Part shown: positions 43,853 to 54,289 of the stretch, in pieces
Position numbering within the stretch: the first letter of the stretch is position 1
How the letters are laid out: every line of letters begins with the position of its first letter
Origin: Ceratopteris richardii
Lineage: Eukaryota > Streptophyta > Polypodiopsida > Polypodiales > Pteridaceae
Direction of reading: 5' to 3'
DNA: 64,000 nt
NCBI GenBank assembly: GCA_020310875.1
Contig: CM035444.1
Coordinates: 17,662,477 to 17,726,476, forward strand
The notes under the pieces: model-generated
The model's database searches: none
What the model was told of the DNA's origin: nothing
The model's input: the letters and a program-made list of their open reading frames with translations, nothing else
Position numbers and translations under genes: made by a program

Positions 43853-45075
43853 CTTATTTGCCCATTTGGGAACAACTTACAATTGAACAGATAAGCATCA
43901 GGTAGTTCATCAGACACTCCTTGCGGTGACTCTCCTGAAGTGATGCGAGAAAGATGATCTGCCCGAAGGTGGGTTCTACCTTTCCTGACAACAACTTCAA
44001 AGTCATATTCCATTAGTAAGAGGAACCATCTTACTAAGTGCCCAGTATTGCAGGGTTTATTGACCAAATATAACAAAGCTTGATGATCAGTGAAAAACTT
44101 GAACTTGTTGGCCAATAAGTAGTGTCTAAATTTCTTCACAGCATATACCATGCCTAAGCCTTCTCGCTCGGTTGTGGTATAATTTCTTTCGGCTGGGTTT
44201 AGTTGTCTACTAGCATATGCTATGGGCAAATCTAAATTCCCTTCACTTATGGGTTGTGCTAGCACACATCCTATGGCGTGATTGGATGCATCCACATGGA
44301 CATGGAATGGTTTATTCCAATCAGGAGTGGTCAGTATTGGTGCTGTGCACAAACGTTTCTTCAGTTCATTGAAAGAATTCTCGCATTCATCATTCCACTC
44401 AAAATTAGACAACAAGGCATAAAGGGGTCTAGCTATGATCGCATACATGTGGATAAACCTACGGTAATATCCACAATGGCCCATAAAGGCTTGTACCTCC
44501 TTAACATTCCTTGGCCTTGGCAGCTCCGCTATGGCTCGTACCTTATCTTCATCAGTTGAGATTCCATTCTTAGAAACAATGTGACCTAAGATTTTACCTT
44601 GACGCATCATGAACACACACTTTTCTGGGTTCAGACACACTCGATATTCTCTACACTTGTTGAAGATTTGTCTAAGCTCAGGGATGTGAAATCTTCTTTC
44701 TTGGGAATGAGCACATAAATCATCCACATACACTTCTAAGCTCTTCCGCAAGAACTCTTTGAAGACATGAAACATGAGCCTTTGGAATGTTGCAAGTGCA
44801 TTGGTGAGCCCAAATGGCATCACACGAAATGCAAAGATTCCCCACTCTGTGGCAAAAGCTGTTTTGTGTTGATCTTCTGGGGCAATGGCTACTTGATTGT
44901 AACCTGAAAACCCATCAAGGAAGCTATAAACTTCCTTGCCTGCAACTCGCTCCAATAGGTGTTCCGTGATTGGAAGTGGATAAATATCTCTGATCATAGG
45001 GGCATTAACTTTTTTAAGGTTAATACACACTCGCAACTTCCCGTTCTTCTTGGGCACCACTACAATGGGGGACAC
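43837..45075 (-). CDS. pol: Reverse transcriptase and RNase H of element E
   Basis: 412 open residues. SPIVVVPKKNGKLRVCINLK (2-21), SFLDGFSGYNQVAIAPEDQH, FRVMPFGLTNALATFQR, YVDD at 116-119, ILGHIVSKNGI, GYYRRFIHMYAIIARPLYAL; then RNase H HVDASNHAIGCVLAQ, YTTTEREGLGMVYAVKKFRH, FTDHQALLYLVNKP and HLRADHLSRI. Close to element B's pol. The final residues overlap the integrase stretch. Confidence 0.95.
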   Translation of the reverse strand: MSPIVVVPKKNGKLRVCINLKKVNAPMIRDIYPLPITEHLLERVAGKEVYSFLDGFSGYNQVAIAPEDQHKTAFATEWGIFAFRVMPFGLTNALATFQRLMFHVFKEFLRKSLEVYVDDLCAHSQERRFHIPELRQIFNKCREYRVCLNPEKCVFMMRQGKILGHIVSKNGISTDEDKVRAIAELPRPRNVKEVQAFMGHCGYYRRFIHMYAIIARPLYALLSNFEWNDECENSFNELKKRLCTAPILTTPDWNKPFHVHVDASNHAIGCVLAQPISEGNLDLPIAYASRQLNPAERNYTTTEREGLGMVYAVKKFRHYLLANKFKFFTDHQALLYLVNKPCNTGHLVRWFLLLMEYDFEVVVRKGRTHLRADHLSRITSGESPQGVSDELPDAYLFNCKLFPNGQISWYQS

Positions 45076-45137
45076 CCATTCAGTATGCTCAATCTCATAG
45101 ATAAATCCAGCTTCAACCAGCCTATCAATTTCTTTTT

Positions 45138-45524
45138 TTATCTTGGATGCATGTCATTATATGTGTAGGGCTTCTGTTTGGTGGGCCTGGCATTAGCAAT
45201 CATGGGGATAGTATGAGAGCAAATTCTTGGATCTACCCCTTTCAAGTCTCTATAGTGCCACGCAAACACATCCCTATATTCCCTTAAGAGAGCTACAAGC
45301 TCCATTTCTTCTCTTGCACTTAGGTCATCTCCTATATATGTGCATCTCTCTTCGTTCTCTTCAATGGTCACTACAATCTTCTTGGTCTTTTCTTTATTAT
45401 CATATGATTCTCCTATGATGGTCTCTCTCTTAGGCATTCGTACCAAAATTTTGCGGTCGTCAACTTCATATTTCTTGAAGTTTTCTAGTACTTCAAACAA
45501 TGATTCCTCCTCTTCTTGTTTCAC
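45138..45524 (-). CDS. pol: Pre-RT segment of element E
   Basis: About 128 residues: KYEVDDRKILVRMPKRE, then EEMELVALLREYRDVFAWHY and DPRICSHTIPMIANARPTKQ, the conserved N-terminal lead into gypsy RT (DVFAW, H-I-P). It corresponds to the start of the element B RT stretch. Confidence 0.8.
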   Translation of the reverse strand: MKQEEEESLFEVLENFKKYEVDDRKILVRMPKRETIIGESYDNKEKTKKIVVTIEENEERCTYIGDDLSAREEMELVALLREYRDVFAWHYRDLKGVDPRICSHTIPMIANARPTKQKPYTYNDMHPR

Positions 45525-45611
45525 TGCTTTTCTTTTCTTTTTCTTTTGACTGCTCTCACTTCCATCCTTTGAATTTACCGTTTTAATACTTGTGAGAGGT
45601 TCTTCTTCTTT

Positions 45612-46094
45612 CTAGGTGAACACTCCTATATCTTCTAGATAGTGCTGCTTTGAGTTAAAGCAACTATCCATCACAATGGACTCTATATCATCATCATTCT
45701 CTTCTTCTGCTTCTATGACATCACTAGGGTCACATTCTTCTAGCAAGGGCTGACACATGAACATTGAAATATCATAACCCTCCTCATCACAATGAGGTGT
45801 CCATTTTTCTTCATTGACAGCAATGTCCATGGTGGCTAAGATTTCTGGCCAGCCATGAGGCTCAAATTCCTCATCTGGAAAGATCATCGGTGTATAGGCT
45901 GGGTCTTTAATTGGTCTATCTCCTGGCGAAGTTCCTTCTTCTCTTGTCTTTAAACATTTTTCCTCTTCCTCTGCGACCTTGCACATCCACAAATGAGTAT
46001 CTTCATACAGCCATGATGGATCAGGTGAACTTTCAGAATGCACAGAGATAGAATCTTCTTTCGCTTTGTGGATAGAATTGTAGGGATGGTACAT
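45612..46094 (-). other. Acidic protease-RT linker of element E
   Basis: About 160 residues rich in Asp/Glu (DVIEAEEENDDDIESIV), with SSPDPSWLYEDTHLWMCK matching element B. No recognised domain. Confidence 0.6.
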
Positions 46095-46692
46095 CTCTGA
46101 AGGTGTAATCCTTCAAATTGACCTTGGTGGTGACCCCTAAGTGTTGTAAGTACAAGGAGTTGGTTCCCCAATCCTGTACAATTTGCAACTGTCGTAAGAA
46201 GGGTCTGCCTAAGATCATCTCATAGACATTATTTTTCTCAAAACATATAGCAAATGTATGTTCAAACTCTACACCACAAGTGGTTAGAGTTATCCCTTCT
46301 AGCAATCTTAGAGGTCTTTCAAAATGACCGTCGGCCATTTGAAGCTTCATTCTAGTTGGTCTTAATGTGGGTTTGCCCCATTGCTTCCACAAGGAGGTGG
46401 TCGCAATAGCCACACTCGCACCTGAATCTATGATTGCTTTGATTGTGTAACCTTGGTAGGTGATTGGAAGATAAGTATTACCTTCTTCACCCTCACACAT
46501 GTCTCCTATTTTATCGAGAGGTATCTCTGGAACTTTTTGCTTAGAGCCTGTTTGTGGCATATTAGAATCAAGTTTTGGGACCTGATCCTTCACATGATTC
46601 CATAGCTCGGGTTTTGCTTTGAGCAGCTCTTCTACAGTGAGATGACACTGAACCTTTGTGTTCTTCACGACATCAGTGTTCCTTGGAACCAC
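46033..46692 (-). CDS. pol: Aspartic protease of element E
   Basis: About 219 residues. QGYTIKAIIDSGASVAIATT carries the canonical DSGA loop (about residue 93), followed by WGKPTLRPTRMKLQMADGHF, LTTCGVEFEHTFAICFEKN and MILGRPFLRQLQIVQDWG. It is the polyprotein-processing retropepsin, in its usual place ahead of RT. Confidence 0.9.
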   Translation of the reverse strand: MVPRNTDVVKNTKVQCHLTVEELLKAKPELWNHVKDQVPKLDSNMPQTGSKQKVPEIPLDKIGDMCEGEEGNTYLPITYQGYTIKAIIDSGASVAIATTSLWKQWGKPTLRPTRMKLQMADGHFERPLRLLEGITLTTCGVEFEHTFAICFEKNNVYEMILGRPFLRQLQIVQDWGTNSLYLQHLGVTTKVNLKDYTFRDVPSLQFYPQSERRFYLCAF

Positions 46693-47280
46693 TGAGTCTT
46701 CATTTCTTACTAGTATTGTGGGAGCTCTAATCTGAAGAGATTCAGATTCCTATGGGCTTGGAAATTGAGGCAGTTCTTCTAGGGTATTAGATTCAAAATC
46801 TAATCTTTCGTCTTCTTGTTGTTCTGCTTCATCTCCGTAAATAGATGGAATGTCTTGGGGAAATTGATCATGAAGATCATCAATCTCAGGAATAGGACGG
46901 GAGTTACCCTTCTCCTTGGCCCATTTCTCTTCTTGTATTTCCCGCAAGAACTCTTGAGAGTACTGTTGAATTGACGGAGGCATTCCAACATCCGTGGAGT
47001 TAGGAACATAAGCTCCCATTGGTGGTGAGCTTCCTCTCTCAATAACTAGTTGAGCCTGTGGAGGTAAAGAAACTTGTGGTTTGTTTACCAATTGCTCTAA
47101 TCTTTCTAGTAAGCCCTGGAAATGCAAATCCGGTTTGACAGAGTTTGTCTGATTGAACTTTTGACTAGTCTCGAGTATAGCTTGAGCTTGTTCTACCATT
47201 TTCATGCACATTTTCATCCGTTCAATCTCTAAGTCCGCTCTAGGGTAACTCTTGTCTAGGTTTGCAGCTGTTGGCCCTTC
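46693..47280 (-). other. Linker between gag and protease, element E
   Basis: The coding stretch 46750-47217 is helical and acidic (MKMCMKMVEQAQAILETSQK; LDFESNTLEELPQFPSP) and corresponds to the B linker (7847-8329). No domain recognised. Confidence 0.5.
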
Positions 47281-48416
47281 CTAAAGACGAGCCTGGTAGG
47301 CCTTGAACATCATGTCCAAGCCTTTTGGGGTTGGATATGCAAGAACAGACCCTGGCTGCGGTCTATTTACAATGGGTGGTGGGGTGGGATGAGATGGAGT
47401 GGATGGAGCTTCGGCATGCGAGGGGTTTTGAGATGCAATGTCTTCTATTTTTGTTTTTGCGTCTTTCAAGCTTTCTTCTAGTTCTGATAACTTTTTATTC
47501 CACTTGCGATTAGCCTTCTCTCTGGTATCTTTCCATGTTCTTGTTTTCCTCTTACTAGGTTCTCCCGATTCACTCGACTCCGATTGCTCTGCTGGTTTAT
47601 CCTGTTTTAAGGCTTGTGCTCTAGTGACAGCTTGTATAGGAGCCACATTACTGCAACTTGAACTTGAATCCTCCACTAAGCCTACCACATTAATGGGTGT
47701 AATCTTGGATGCACTAGAGGGGTTTCTTAGACAATCTCTAGGGAGATGGTCTTTGCCACAATGAGGACAAAAAGCTTGTATTGTGATAGCCTGTCCTTGA
47801 CTTGGAGATGGTGGGTGGGGACAATCACGAAGGAAATGGTCACCCTGGCATCTGAAACATGGTCCTCTAGGGGCTGGTGGTCTTACTTGTCTCAATTGGG
47901 GCCTAGGGTTAGCATTTGCGTACATGACATTGGAGTATTCAGGCTCTCAATTTTGTTCCATAGGTGGTGCCTCATATTGATACGGGTAAATCTCACTATG
48001 TTCAGGTGACTCTGTGTAATAAGCATGTGGACTACCTTCATGGGAGTAGTCTGAACTATGAGCATGAGAGTCATTATCTGGTATCAATGGGGTTAGTGGC
48101 ACCAATGGTCTATTTGTATTTTCCTCTCCCACAGCATACTTGACTGGAATCACGTTGGGAGGAGCTAGTGGTTGGTTTCCCAAGACCGGTTGTGGCCTAT
48201 ATTGTGCCTGATATTGCTGTTGTGGTCTATAATATGGCTGTTGGTATTGGTTTTGATACCTACCTGGTTGGTAAGGTTGTTGATAATTCTATCTAACAGC
48301 CTGCCTATTATAGGGACAATCTTGAGCCGTGTGGTTCGTATATTTTCTCTCAATAGTGCAATATGGAGCTTCCTTTCTCTCATGTTCTGGTTGTGCAATG
48401 GGCATACATTAGCCAT
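47281..48416 (-). CDS. gag: Gag C-terminal region of element E with two zinc knuckles
   Basis: Contains CFRCQGDHFLRDC and CPHCGKDHLPRDC (within 47281-47925), both CX2CX4HX4C, followed by a Lys/Glu-rich stretch (WKDTREKANRKWNKKLSELE). The upstream part (47947-48416) is Pro/Gln/Tyr-rich spacer with NVIPVKYAVGEENTNRPLVP, matching VVPVKYVQPEENLERAIVPA in B. Confidence 0.78.
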
Positions 48417-48425
48417 GTGGTCGCC

Positions 48426-48794
48426 TCAGCAAGTATAACACCGATTCAATGGAGTGACTCTCTGTGTTTGTCTATTTTGGACTCCCAGCTTCTTGGCAAC
48501 TTGCTCAACTATCTCCTCTATTTCCGTGGAGATTTTTGAAGTATGACTAGTAGAACTATCAGAATCCTTATAGATTTTGGACAATCCTAACTCCTCACCC
48601 AAGTTATCTTCTATGTCAATGCACGTCCGCACACACTCTTCTATGGATCTGGGCTCTTTCAAGTACACATATGATCTTAACTTTGTGCTCAGTAAGCCAT
48701 CTAAGAACAAAGCCACTTGTTTGGCAGGTGTGGGTAGCTCTGGAGCAGGGCGTCTTTCTAGGTACTGTCTAAACCTTCTACCTGCTAGACGCAC
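48426..48794 (-). CDS. gag: Gag core C-half and first knuckle of element E
   Basis: VRLAGRRFRQYL-like start, RRPAPELPTPAKQVALFLDG, LSTKLRSYVYLKEPRSIEEC, the helix EIEEIVEQVAKKLGVQ and the first half of a third knuckle (RCYTC). Matches 9412-10325 of B. Confidence 0.8.
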   Translation of the reverse strand: MRLAGRRFRQYLERRPAPELPTPAKQVALFLDGLLSTKLRSYVYLKEPRSIEECVRTCIDIEDNLGEELGLSKIYKDSDSSTSHTSKISTEIEEIVEQVAKKLGVQNRQTQRVTPLNRCYTC

Positions 48795-48826
48795 TGTTTC
48801 TTGGGGTGTCTGCTTGAAGTTGTGAA

Positions 48827-50110
48827 TCAGGGATGATGTGTTATGCTTGATTCCACTCTTGGAAATTCTACAATGAATTCCTCTAGCAGTTGACCTATAT
48901 TGTGATAGTTGCGACTACTCAGTGGCTGAAACCAAGCTAAGGCAATGCCCTTAAGAGTCAAACCAAATGCCTCGTACTGGGTGAACAAATCCTCAACCTG
49001 TTCAGCTCTTAACACTTGTTTGAACTCAGCCACATGATCATAAGGATCTCCTGACCCGTCAAAATAATTCTTCATTGCCTTGATCACTTGAGTGGGTCTA
49101 AGGGTTCTTGTGTGCTCTCGGGGTTTAGGCAATGGAAAATCATGTTCATCCCTTTGTTGCCTATGTGCTTGATGTCTCTCTCTTTCAGGTCTTTTATTTT
49201 CAAATCCTGCTCTATTTCTACCTACAATGTGTGCAAAACTTACCTCAGGTATCTCTCTATTTCTTTCTCTTTGGGCTTCATGAGCTTTGGATGATCCTAC
49301 TCCTTGGAGGCCATGGGAAACATTGGATCTTGATGGAGGGAAAATCAATTCACTCTTCCAAGTATATGCATGTCTATCATGTTCTCTTACCAAGAATATC
49401 TTCTCTGATGTGTTATCCAGGTAGACAACTTTGCCTGGTATCTCAGGATCTTTGAATTCATAGATGATAACTATGCCCAATTCGCTAGGTTGATCTGGCT
49501 TGAATCTCCAAAAGACTTCCTCGGTTTCTCTATTCAAGAATAGTTCTATGCTTTTGTTGTCTTGAGGGATCCAATCTGGAGTGATCACTCTGGTCAAAAC
49601 TGACTTACCTCTAGGAGTATGGGGTCCTTGTCCTACATTTCCTTGTTCTAGGTCTCCTATCTCATTCTCAGGAATGACATTTCCAAACTCATCAGTCCTA
49701 TCTGGTAGGTTGGTGACCACATACATGGTTCCTTCCTTATCAATGTATGAACCCTCTTCAAACTTGACCACCGGGTGTTCAAGTCCAAAGGGTTGATCTG
49801 GATTTTTGAGTTGAACCACTGATCGCCTCAGGCCATCCTCATAGATGCGAGCACCTAATCGGTTGGTCCGAATATATTCCAATTGTGTCTTATAGGGACC
49901 TTCTGGTGTTTGTAGATGGGCAGTTCCTGAGCCACCTACTGGTTTCCCCATGCTAAAAGATATTTTTGAGTCACTTGTGTCAGAGTTTAGTACGTAAGGA
50001 CAACCACTTAGTTGTTGTGCCCAAGACTTAGCTGTATGGTTGACACTGGACTGAGAAGATCTAATGCTTTGTCTATCCTTGCCTATGTGTCTACCAGATC
50101 TCAGGTTCAT
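48827..50110 (-). CDS. gag: Gag N-terminal domain and capsid core of element E
   Basis: 427 open residues from ATG at 50110 (MNLRSGRHIGK, as in B). Residues 1-300 form the family-specific N-terminal domain (HPVVKFEEGSYIDKEGTMYV, PRGKSVLTRVITPDWIPQDN, YEFKDPEIPGKVVYLDN). Residues 335-427 begin the capsid: DHVAEFKQVLRAEQVEDLFT, FGLTLKGIALAWFQPL and QLLEEFIVEF. I do not know what the N-terminal domain does. Confidence 0.85.
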   Translation of the reverse strand: MNLRSGRHIGKDRQSIRSSQSSVNHTAKSWAQQLSGCPYVLNSDTSDSKISFSMGKPVGGSGTAHLQTPEGPYKTQLEYIRTNRLGARIYEDGLRRSVVQLKNPDQPFGLEHPVVKFEEGSYIDKEGTMYVVTNLPDRTDEFGNVIPENEIGDLEQGNVGQGPHTPRGKSVLTRVITPDWIPQDNKSIELFLNRETEEVFWRFKPDQPSELGIVIIYEFKDPEIPGKVVYLDNTSEKIFLVREHDRHAYTWKSELIFPPSRSNVSHGLQGVGSSKAHEAQRERNREIPEVSFAHIVGRNRAGFENKRPERERHQAHRQQRDEHDFPLPKPREHTRTLRPTQVIKAMKNYFDGSGDPYDHVAEFKQVLRAEQVEDLFTQYEAFGLTLKGIALAWFQPLSSRNYHNIGQLLEEFIVEFPRVESSITHHP

Positions 50111-51556
50111 AAGCTTTGGCTAAGAGTCCAAAATTTCCCCTTGGTATGGTTCAAAAATCCTTTGGAGTCCCCTTGGGTTCTAGGTCCCACTTGAAGGTCA
50201 ACTTCAAATTATCCTATCTGAAAATCAACGCATTATTCTTATAAAAAATAGTTGAGGCCGTGTAGGATTCGAAACGAGATTTCCAACGAGCTATAGAGCT
50301 CAAAAAATGGACTTTGGATGAAAAAGTTATGTCAAATCAGGCTCCTGGGGGTAAAAACAGGCAAACAGGACCTTATGGAAAAAATCGCGATTTTGTGAAA
50401 TCAAGAGAATCGCGATTTTGTGAACTTCAAGAGAATCACGATTTTGTGAACTTCAAGATAATCGTGATTTTGTGAATCTCAAGAGAATCGCGATGCTATG
50501 AAATCAGAGAATCGCGATCCTGTGAAACCAAGAGAATCGCGATTGTGAGCAGAGAATCGTGTTTTCACAGAATTGTGTTTTTGCTAAAAATCGTGATTTG
50601 TGAGAATCGCGATTTTGAGCAGAGAATCGTGTTTTTGAGAATCGTGTTTTCACAAAATCGTGTTTTGGCTGAAAATCGTGATTTATGAGAATCGCGATTT
50701 TGAGCACAACCACAAAATCGTGTTTTTAGAGAATCACGATTGCCAACAGAGAATCGTGTTTTAAGAGAATCACGATTTTGTACCTTGGATGAAAATCGTG
50801 TTTTTTTGATAATCACGATTTTGTCTCAGAGAATCGTGTTTTTTGCTGAAAATCGTGATTTGTGAGAATCGCGATTTTGAGCAGAGAATCGTGTTTTTGA
50901 GAATCGTGATTTTGAGCAGGGAATCATGTTTTTTGAGAATCGCGATTTTGAGCAGAGGATCGTGTTTTTGAAAATCGTGTTTTAGAGAATCGTGTTCTAG
51001 AGAATCGTGATTTTGAGCACAACTACAGAATCCTGTTTTTTGGCTGAAAATCGTGATTTGTGAGAATCGCGATTTTGAGCATAACCACAGAATTGCGATT
51101 CTGTGAATGACCACAGAATCGTGTTCTTTTCAAAATGCTTTTAGGCGGGAAACAGAGAATCGCGATTTTCAGAAAAAATTTGAATTTTCATAGAATCGCG
51201 ATTTTCATCACAGAATCGTGTTTTTTGGTGGGAACTTCGAATTTCTGAGCGCCGAGCAATGGCGAGATCTGTATGTGCAGAAAATCATAAAAAAACACAG
51301 CGCTTGCACTCTCTTGCACTTTCTAACTCCTCCTCACACAATAATGCATGAAAGATGGTATGAAAATGATGAAAATGCACTAAAAAACAAGAAATTTCTA
51401 TGAAGAAGAAGAAGGAAGAAGATGGAGATGGTGATGATGATGAAAATGAAGATGAAGAAGAAAAATCAGAAAATGAACAAAAATGACAGTTTTTTTTTAC
51501 CTTCCAACGTCGCAAATCTACGATCTTACCATACAACGCTCCTCCTCGAAGCTCTC
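50111..51556 (-). other. Leader of element E
   Basis: Untranslated region between primer site and gag. Most of it is the AATCGCGATT array (50381-51213). Near the primer site lies a GAAGAAGAAGGAAGAAGATG purine stretch (51395-51470). No gene. Confidence 0.7.
50381..51213. repeat. Tandem array of AGAATCGCGATTTTG-type units
   Basis: Some 40 short units alternate two forms, AGAATCGCGATTTTG and AGAATCGTGTTTT, with 5-20 bp between them (often GAGCAG or GAGCACAACCACA). AATCGCGATT is a perfect palindrome. The array sits where B has its CGATACGATACC array. Confidence 0.92.
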
Positions 51557-51574
51557 TCCCCGGCAACGGCGCCA
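51557..51574 (-). other. Primer-binding site of element E (tRNA-Asp type)
   Basis: The minus strand reads TGGCGCCGTTGCCGGGGA, the standard plant Athila/Tat-type site, five bases from the LTR end. Confidence 0.92.
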
Positions 51575-51579
51575 AAATT

Positions 51580-52193
51580 TGGTGTAGCTCAAGCGTAAGC
51601 ACCACCTCCTTTACTTGTCAATCCGCGGAGACGTGAGGACTGGTATGAAGACCACGAGCAAGTGAAGGCACAAGTGCGTGAGTGAAAGCACACAAACATG
51701 CACACACATACACACACACACGTGCACAAAGTAAGATCAAAGAGAGGAACAATGGAAAGCTTCGATTGCAAAAGAGTTCTCTTACAAAAGCCCTATTCTC
51801 TAACAAGCTAACCTCAAAAATGAGCTCTCTATCTCTTTTTATAGTTTTTTGACTAGTTTTGGCCCTGTCCAGACCTAGTGTCCGGCCTAGTTAAAAATTA
51901 GGTTCCAAGGCTTATTTGAGGGCTCAAACGAAGTCTAAAAATTATAAAAATTGGTAGGATGATACTTCTAATACTCCTCAAGCTCAAGGACTCCTTGGCT
52001 TGAACAAAATGGAGTTCCAAAAATAGAAAATGGTATTTACAATGGTTTTTAGTGATGAAAAACACTATTGTTGTAGGGGATTCTTCTGAAAATTTGACAT
52101 ACACTTCTTGGAGCTCCCTACTTGCTCCTTCTTCTTGTGTGTCCACCTCTTTGATGTGCTCCTGTACTTTGTCCTTGACCTTCAGCTTCAACA
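51580..52193 (-). repeat. 5' LTR of element E (614 bp)
   Basis: Plus strand TGGTGTAGCTCAAGCG to CAGCTTCAACA, followed by the GTCTG duplication (52194-52198). It differs from the left LTR by about 13 substitutions and a 2-bp CA-repeat length change. Confidence 0.92.
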
Positions 52194-52198
52194 GTCTG

Positions 52199-52830
52199 CA
52201 CCAGCCATTTTGGCATAGTTTTTGCCTGCTCAATATCAGCTCTCTCATCAACAAGTGCGTCATGTAAATATGCATCAGAAATAGAATGATCTGCATCATC
52301 ATATGAAACCTAAAAAGGTTGAGAAGTTGCCTCATTAGGACCAGCACTAGACTGTCCACCTGTAAAAAGAGGCATCAACGTATCATACATGTCTTTGGAG
52401 CTAACAGATGTCTCCTTAGTACATGAAAGCAATGGCTAAATAGCATCTTCCACAAAGACAACATCACGGCTAACCAGAATGCGTTTAGTCTATGGATGAT
52501 ACAAACAATAGCCTTTACTTTCAGAATTGTACCCAACAAAAATACATTTTACTACCTTATCATCCAATTTTCTGCGATGTTGTTCAGGCACTAAGGCATA
52601 TGCCAAACAACCAAAAACACGCAGATGAGCAACAGATGGCTTGCGGTCATGCCAAGCCTCATATGGAGTGATAGACTGCAACGCTTTAGTGGGACACTTG
52701 TTCAGTACATATGCTGCACACATGACAGCCTCAAGCCAGAAACTATGTGGTAAAGCTTGACTTTTGACCATGCACCTCACCATCTCCATGAGTGACCTGT
52801 TCTTTCATTTGAAAACTCCATTTTATTGAG
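52199..52830 (-). CDS. pol: Integrase C-terminal part of element D, up to the E insertion
   Basis: The open stretch 52490-52789 encodes EMVRCMVKSQALPHSFWLEA, AAYVLNKCPTKALQSITPYE, HLRVFGCLAYALVPEQHRRK and VVKCIFVGYNSESKGYCLYH, the standard plant copia region after the integrase Glu. Left of it a linker leads to the GTCTG duplication of E. Confidence 0.88.
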
Positions 52831-52954
52831 GTGTATACGACACTGTACTCTGGTGTTTTATCCCACGTTCAGCCATAAATGCATTAAAATCTGAAGACAT
52901 ATATTCCCCCCCTCGATCAGAACGGAGGGTGCCCATTTTACATGCTGATAGATT

Positions 52955-53605
52955 TTAAGCCAAAATAAAAAACTGTTTGAAGCACATGAACACTTCGGAC
53001 TTTGCTTTGAGTGGATATACCCATGCATGCCTGGAAAAATAATCAATGAAAGTCATGAAGTAAAGGTAATTTCCAAAAGAGGGTGTCTGTATAGGACCAC
53101 AGACATCACCATGTACAAGCTGCAATTTCTGTGTAGCCCGAACTGAACCATCTTTTGGAAAGGATGAACGCTGCATTTTGCCCAAAATACAGCCCTCACA
53201 AACATGTTTTCCAGGTGCCTCAAGTTTGGGCAAAGAGGACACCATTTCTGATTTCTGCAGGTGTAGCAAACTAGCAAAATTTAGATGACCAAAGCGTGCA
53301 TGCCAAAGCTTTGCATCTGACATAGCTTGAGAATCATGAACTGCACATGCCGAATCATTCACAGATCTTTCATAGTCTATGAGCTTATACAACCCACGAC
53401 ATAAAATGCCAGAAACAATAATCACATTTCCATTTGAGAGATCATGAACTGTACACTTGTCATCAACAAATTTCACAACCAAGCCAATCTTGGCTAACGC
53501 AGAAACTGATAACAGGTTCTTTCTGATCCCTGGCACAAATAAAGCATCTGACAAAGTGAAAGAACTACCATCAGCAGTAGTCAAAATGATCTTACCAACT
53601 CCCAT
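52955..53605 (-). CDS. pol: Protease end, GAG-pre-integrase and integrase N-part of element D
   Basis: About 216 residues. LSDALFVPGIRKNLLSVSAL is the end of copia protease; LWHARFGHLNFASLLHLQKS with CEGCILGKMQRSSFPK is the H-H-C-C pre-integrase zinc domain; LVHGDVCGPIQTPSFGNYLY holds the first integrase Asp, and FIDYFSRHAWVYPLKAKSEV follows. The catalytic core continues leftward. Confidence 0.9.
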   Translation of the reverse strand: MGVGKIILTTADGSSFTLSDALFVPGIRKNLLSVSALAKIGLVVKFVDDKCTVHDLSNGNVIIVSGILCRGLYKLIDYERSVNDSACAVHDSQAMSDAKLWHARFGHLNFASLLHLQKSEMVSSLPKLEAPGKHVCEGCILGKMQRSSFPKDGSVRATQKLQLVHGDVCGPIQTPSFGNYLYFMTFIDYFSRHAWVYPLKAKSEVFMCFKQFFILA

Positions 53606-53934
53606 AACACGATAAGAGGAGTTGTTGGCGCATGTGCCTGGGCATCTCTACCATCCCAACGAATTTGCTCTGTAGTAGGTGCAACAAAAACAACAACACG
53701 AACAGGAATCTGCAGAATATCATCTTTGACACCATCTTTATCAGCTCTAGCACCTGTATTTGTAGTACCTGTCGTTACAGGTGTAACAGGACGTCTTTCA
53801 ACACCTTGCACAATGTTCCACAATCCTTTTGCAACCAAAACACGTCGCATCATATAAGCCCATAATGGGTAGTTGGTACCATCCAACTTATCCTCAACAG
53901 CCAACATACGGAATACATCACTGCTTTCAGCCAT
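53606..53934 (-). CDS. gag: Gag N-terminal part of element D
   Basis: Starts MAESSDVFRMLAVEDKLDGT at 53934 and continues NYPLWAYMMRRVLVAKGLWN and then EQIRWDGRDAQAHA. The L-G-NY-LWA-M-R-L pattern is the Ty1/copia gag N-terminal motif (DUF4219/UBN2 type). Confidence 0.82.
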
Positions 53935-54289
53935 GGCCGATGACTAAAATACCTTGATGCAGAAAATTGACTGTATCTCAAAAAGTTGAACAGAACTGCC
54001 CAGACGAGTTCTGCTAGACCTGTAGCAGACTTTGAGACGCTTAAACTGGCGAACAGAAACTGGTATATACCTTTGGCACAAAAAGACGAAATAGCCTACA
54101 CAAGCACTGCGATAGTGCATTCGGAGGCCGAAACGAGCTCAGATCGCGATTTCGGCACCACATAGCAAAGCTGTTTTGATCTCGAAAACACGCTGAGTAT
54201 GCTCACCAAAATTCGTGCGATTCTGAGACTGCAAACGGAGGAGTGTCGATGGTGCCCTAGATGAAGCGACGACCCGCTCTGATACCAAT
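53935..54289 (-). other. Leader and primer site of element D
   Basis: The short leader carries no coding motif. TTGGTATCAGAGC on the minus strand at 54276-54288 is the tRNA-iMet primer site, directly next to the LTR. Confidence 0.85.

Larger units (their letters stand above)
34799..52193 (-). mobile_element. Element E: Ty3/gypsy retrotransposon with post-integrase module, carrying nested element G
   Basis: Minus strand, 17.4 kb including G (13.4 kb without it). LTRs 34799-35410 and 51580-52193, perfect target duplication GTCTG (34794-34798 and 52194-52198), tRNA-Asp primer site, polypurine tract next to the 3' LTR. Order: gag, knuckles, protease, RT, RNase H, integrase with doubled zinc domain, second protease-like domain, W-x-P-K repeat protein. 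About 13 substitutions in 612 LTR bases, roughly 2%, so it is young. The coding region is broken in around ten places, some of which may be normal frame changes of the family. Confidence 0.92.

Noticed and set aside
50504-51114. Minus-strand frames with repeated SRFS/TRFS-type residues
   Set aside because: They translate the AATCGCGATT array in the leader of element E; no start context or domain.
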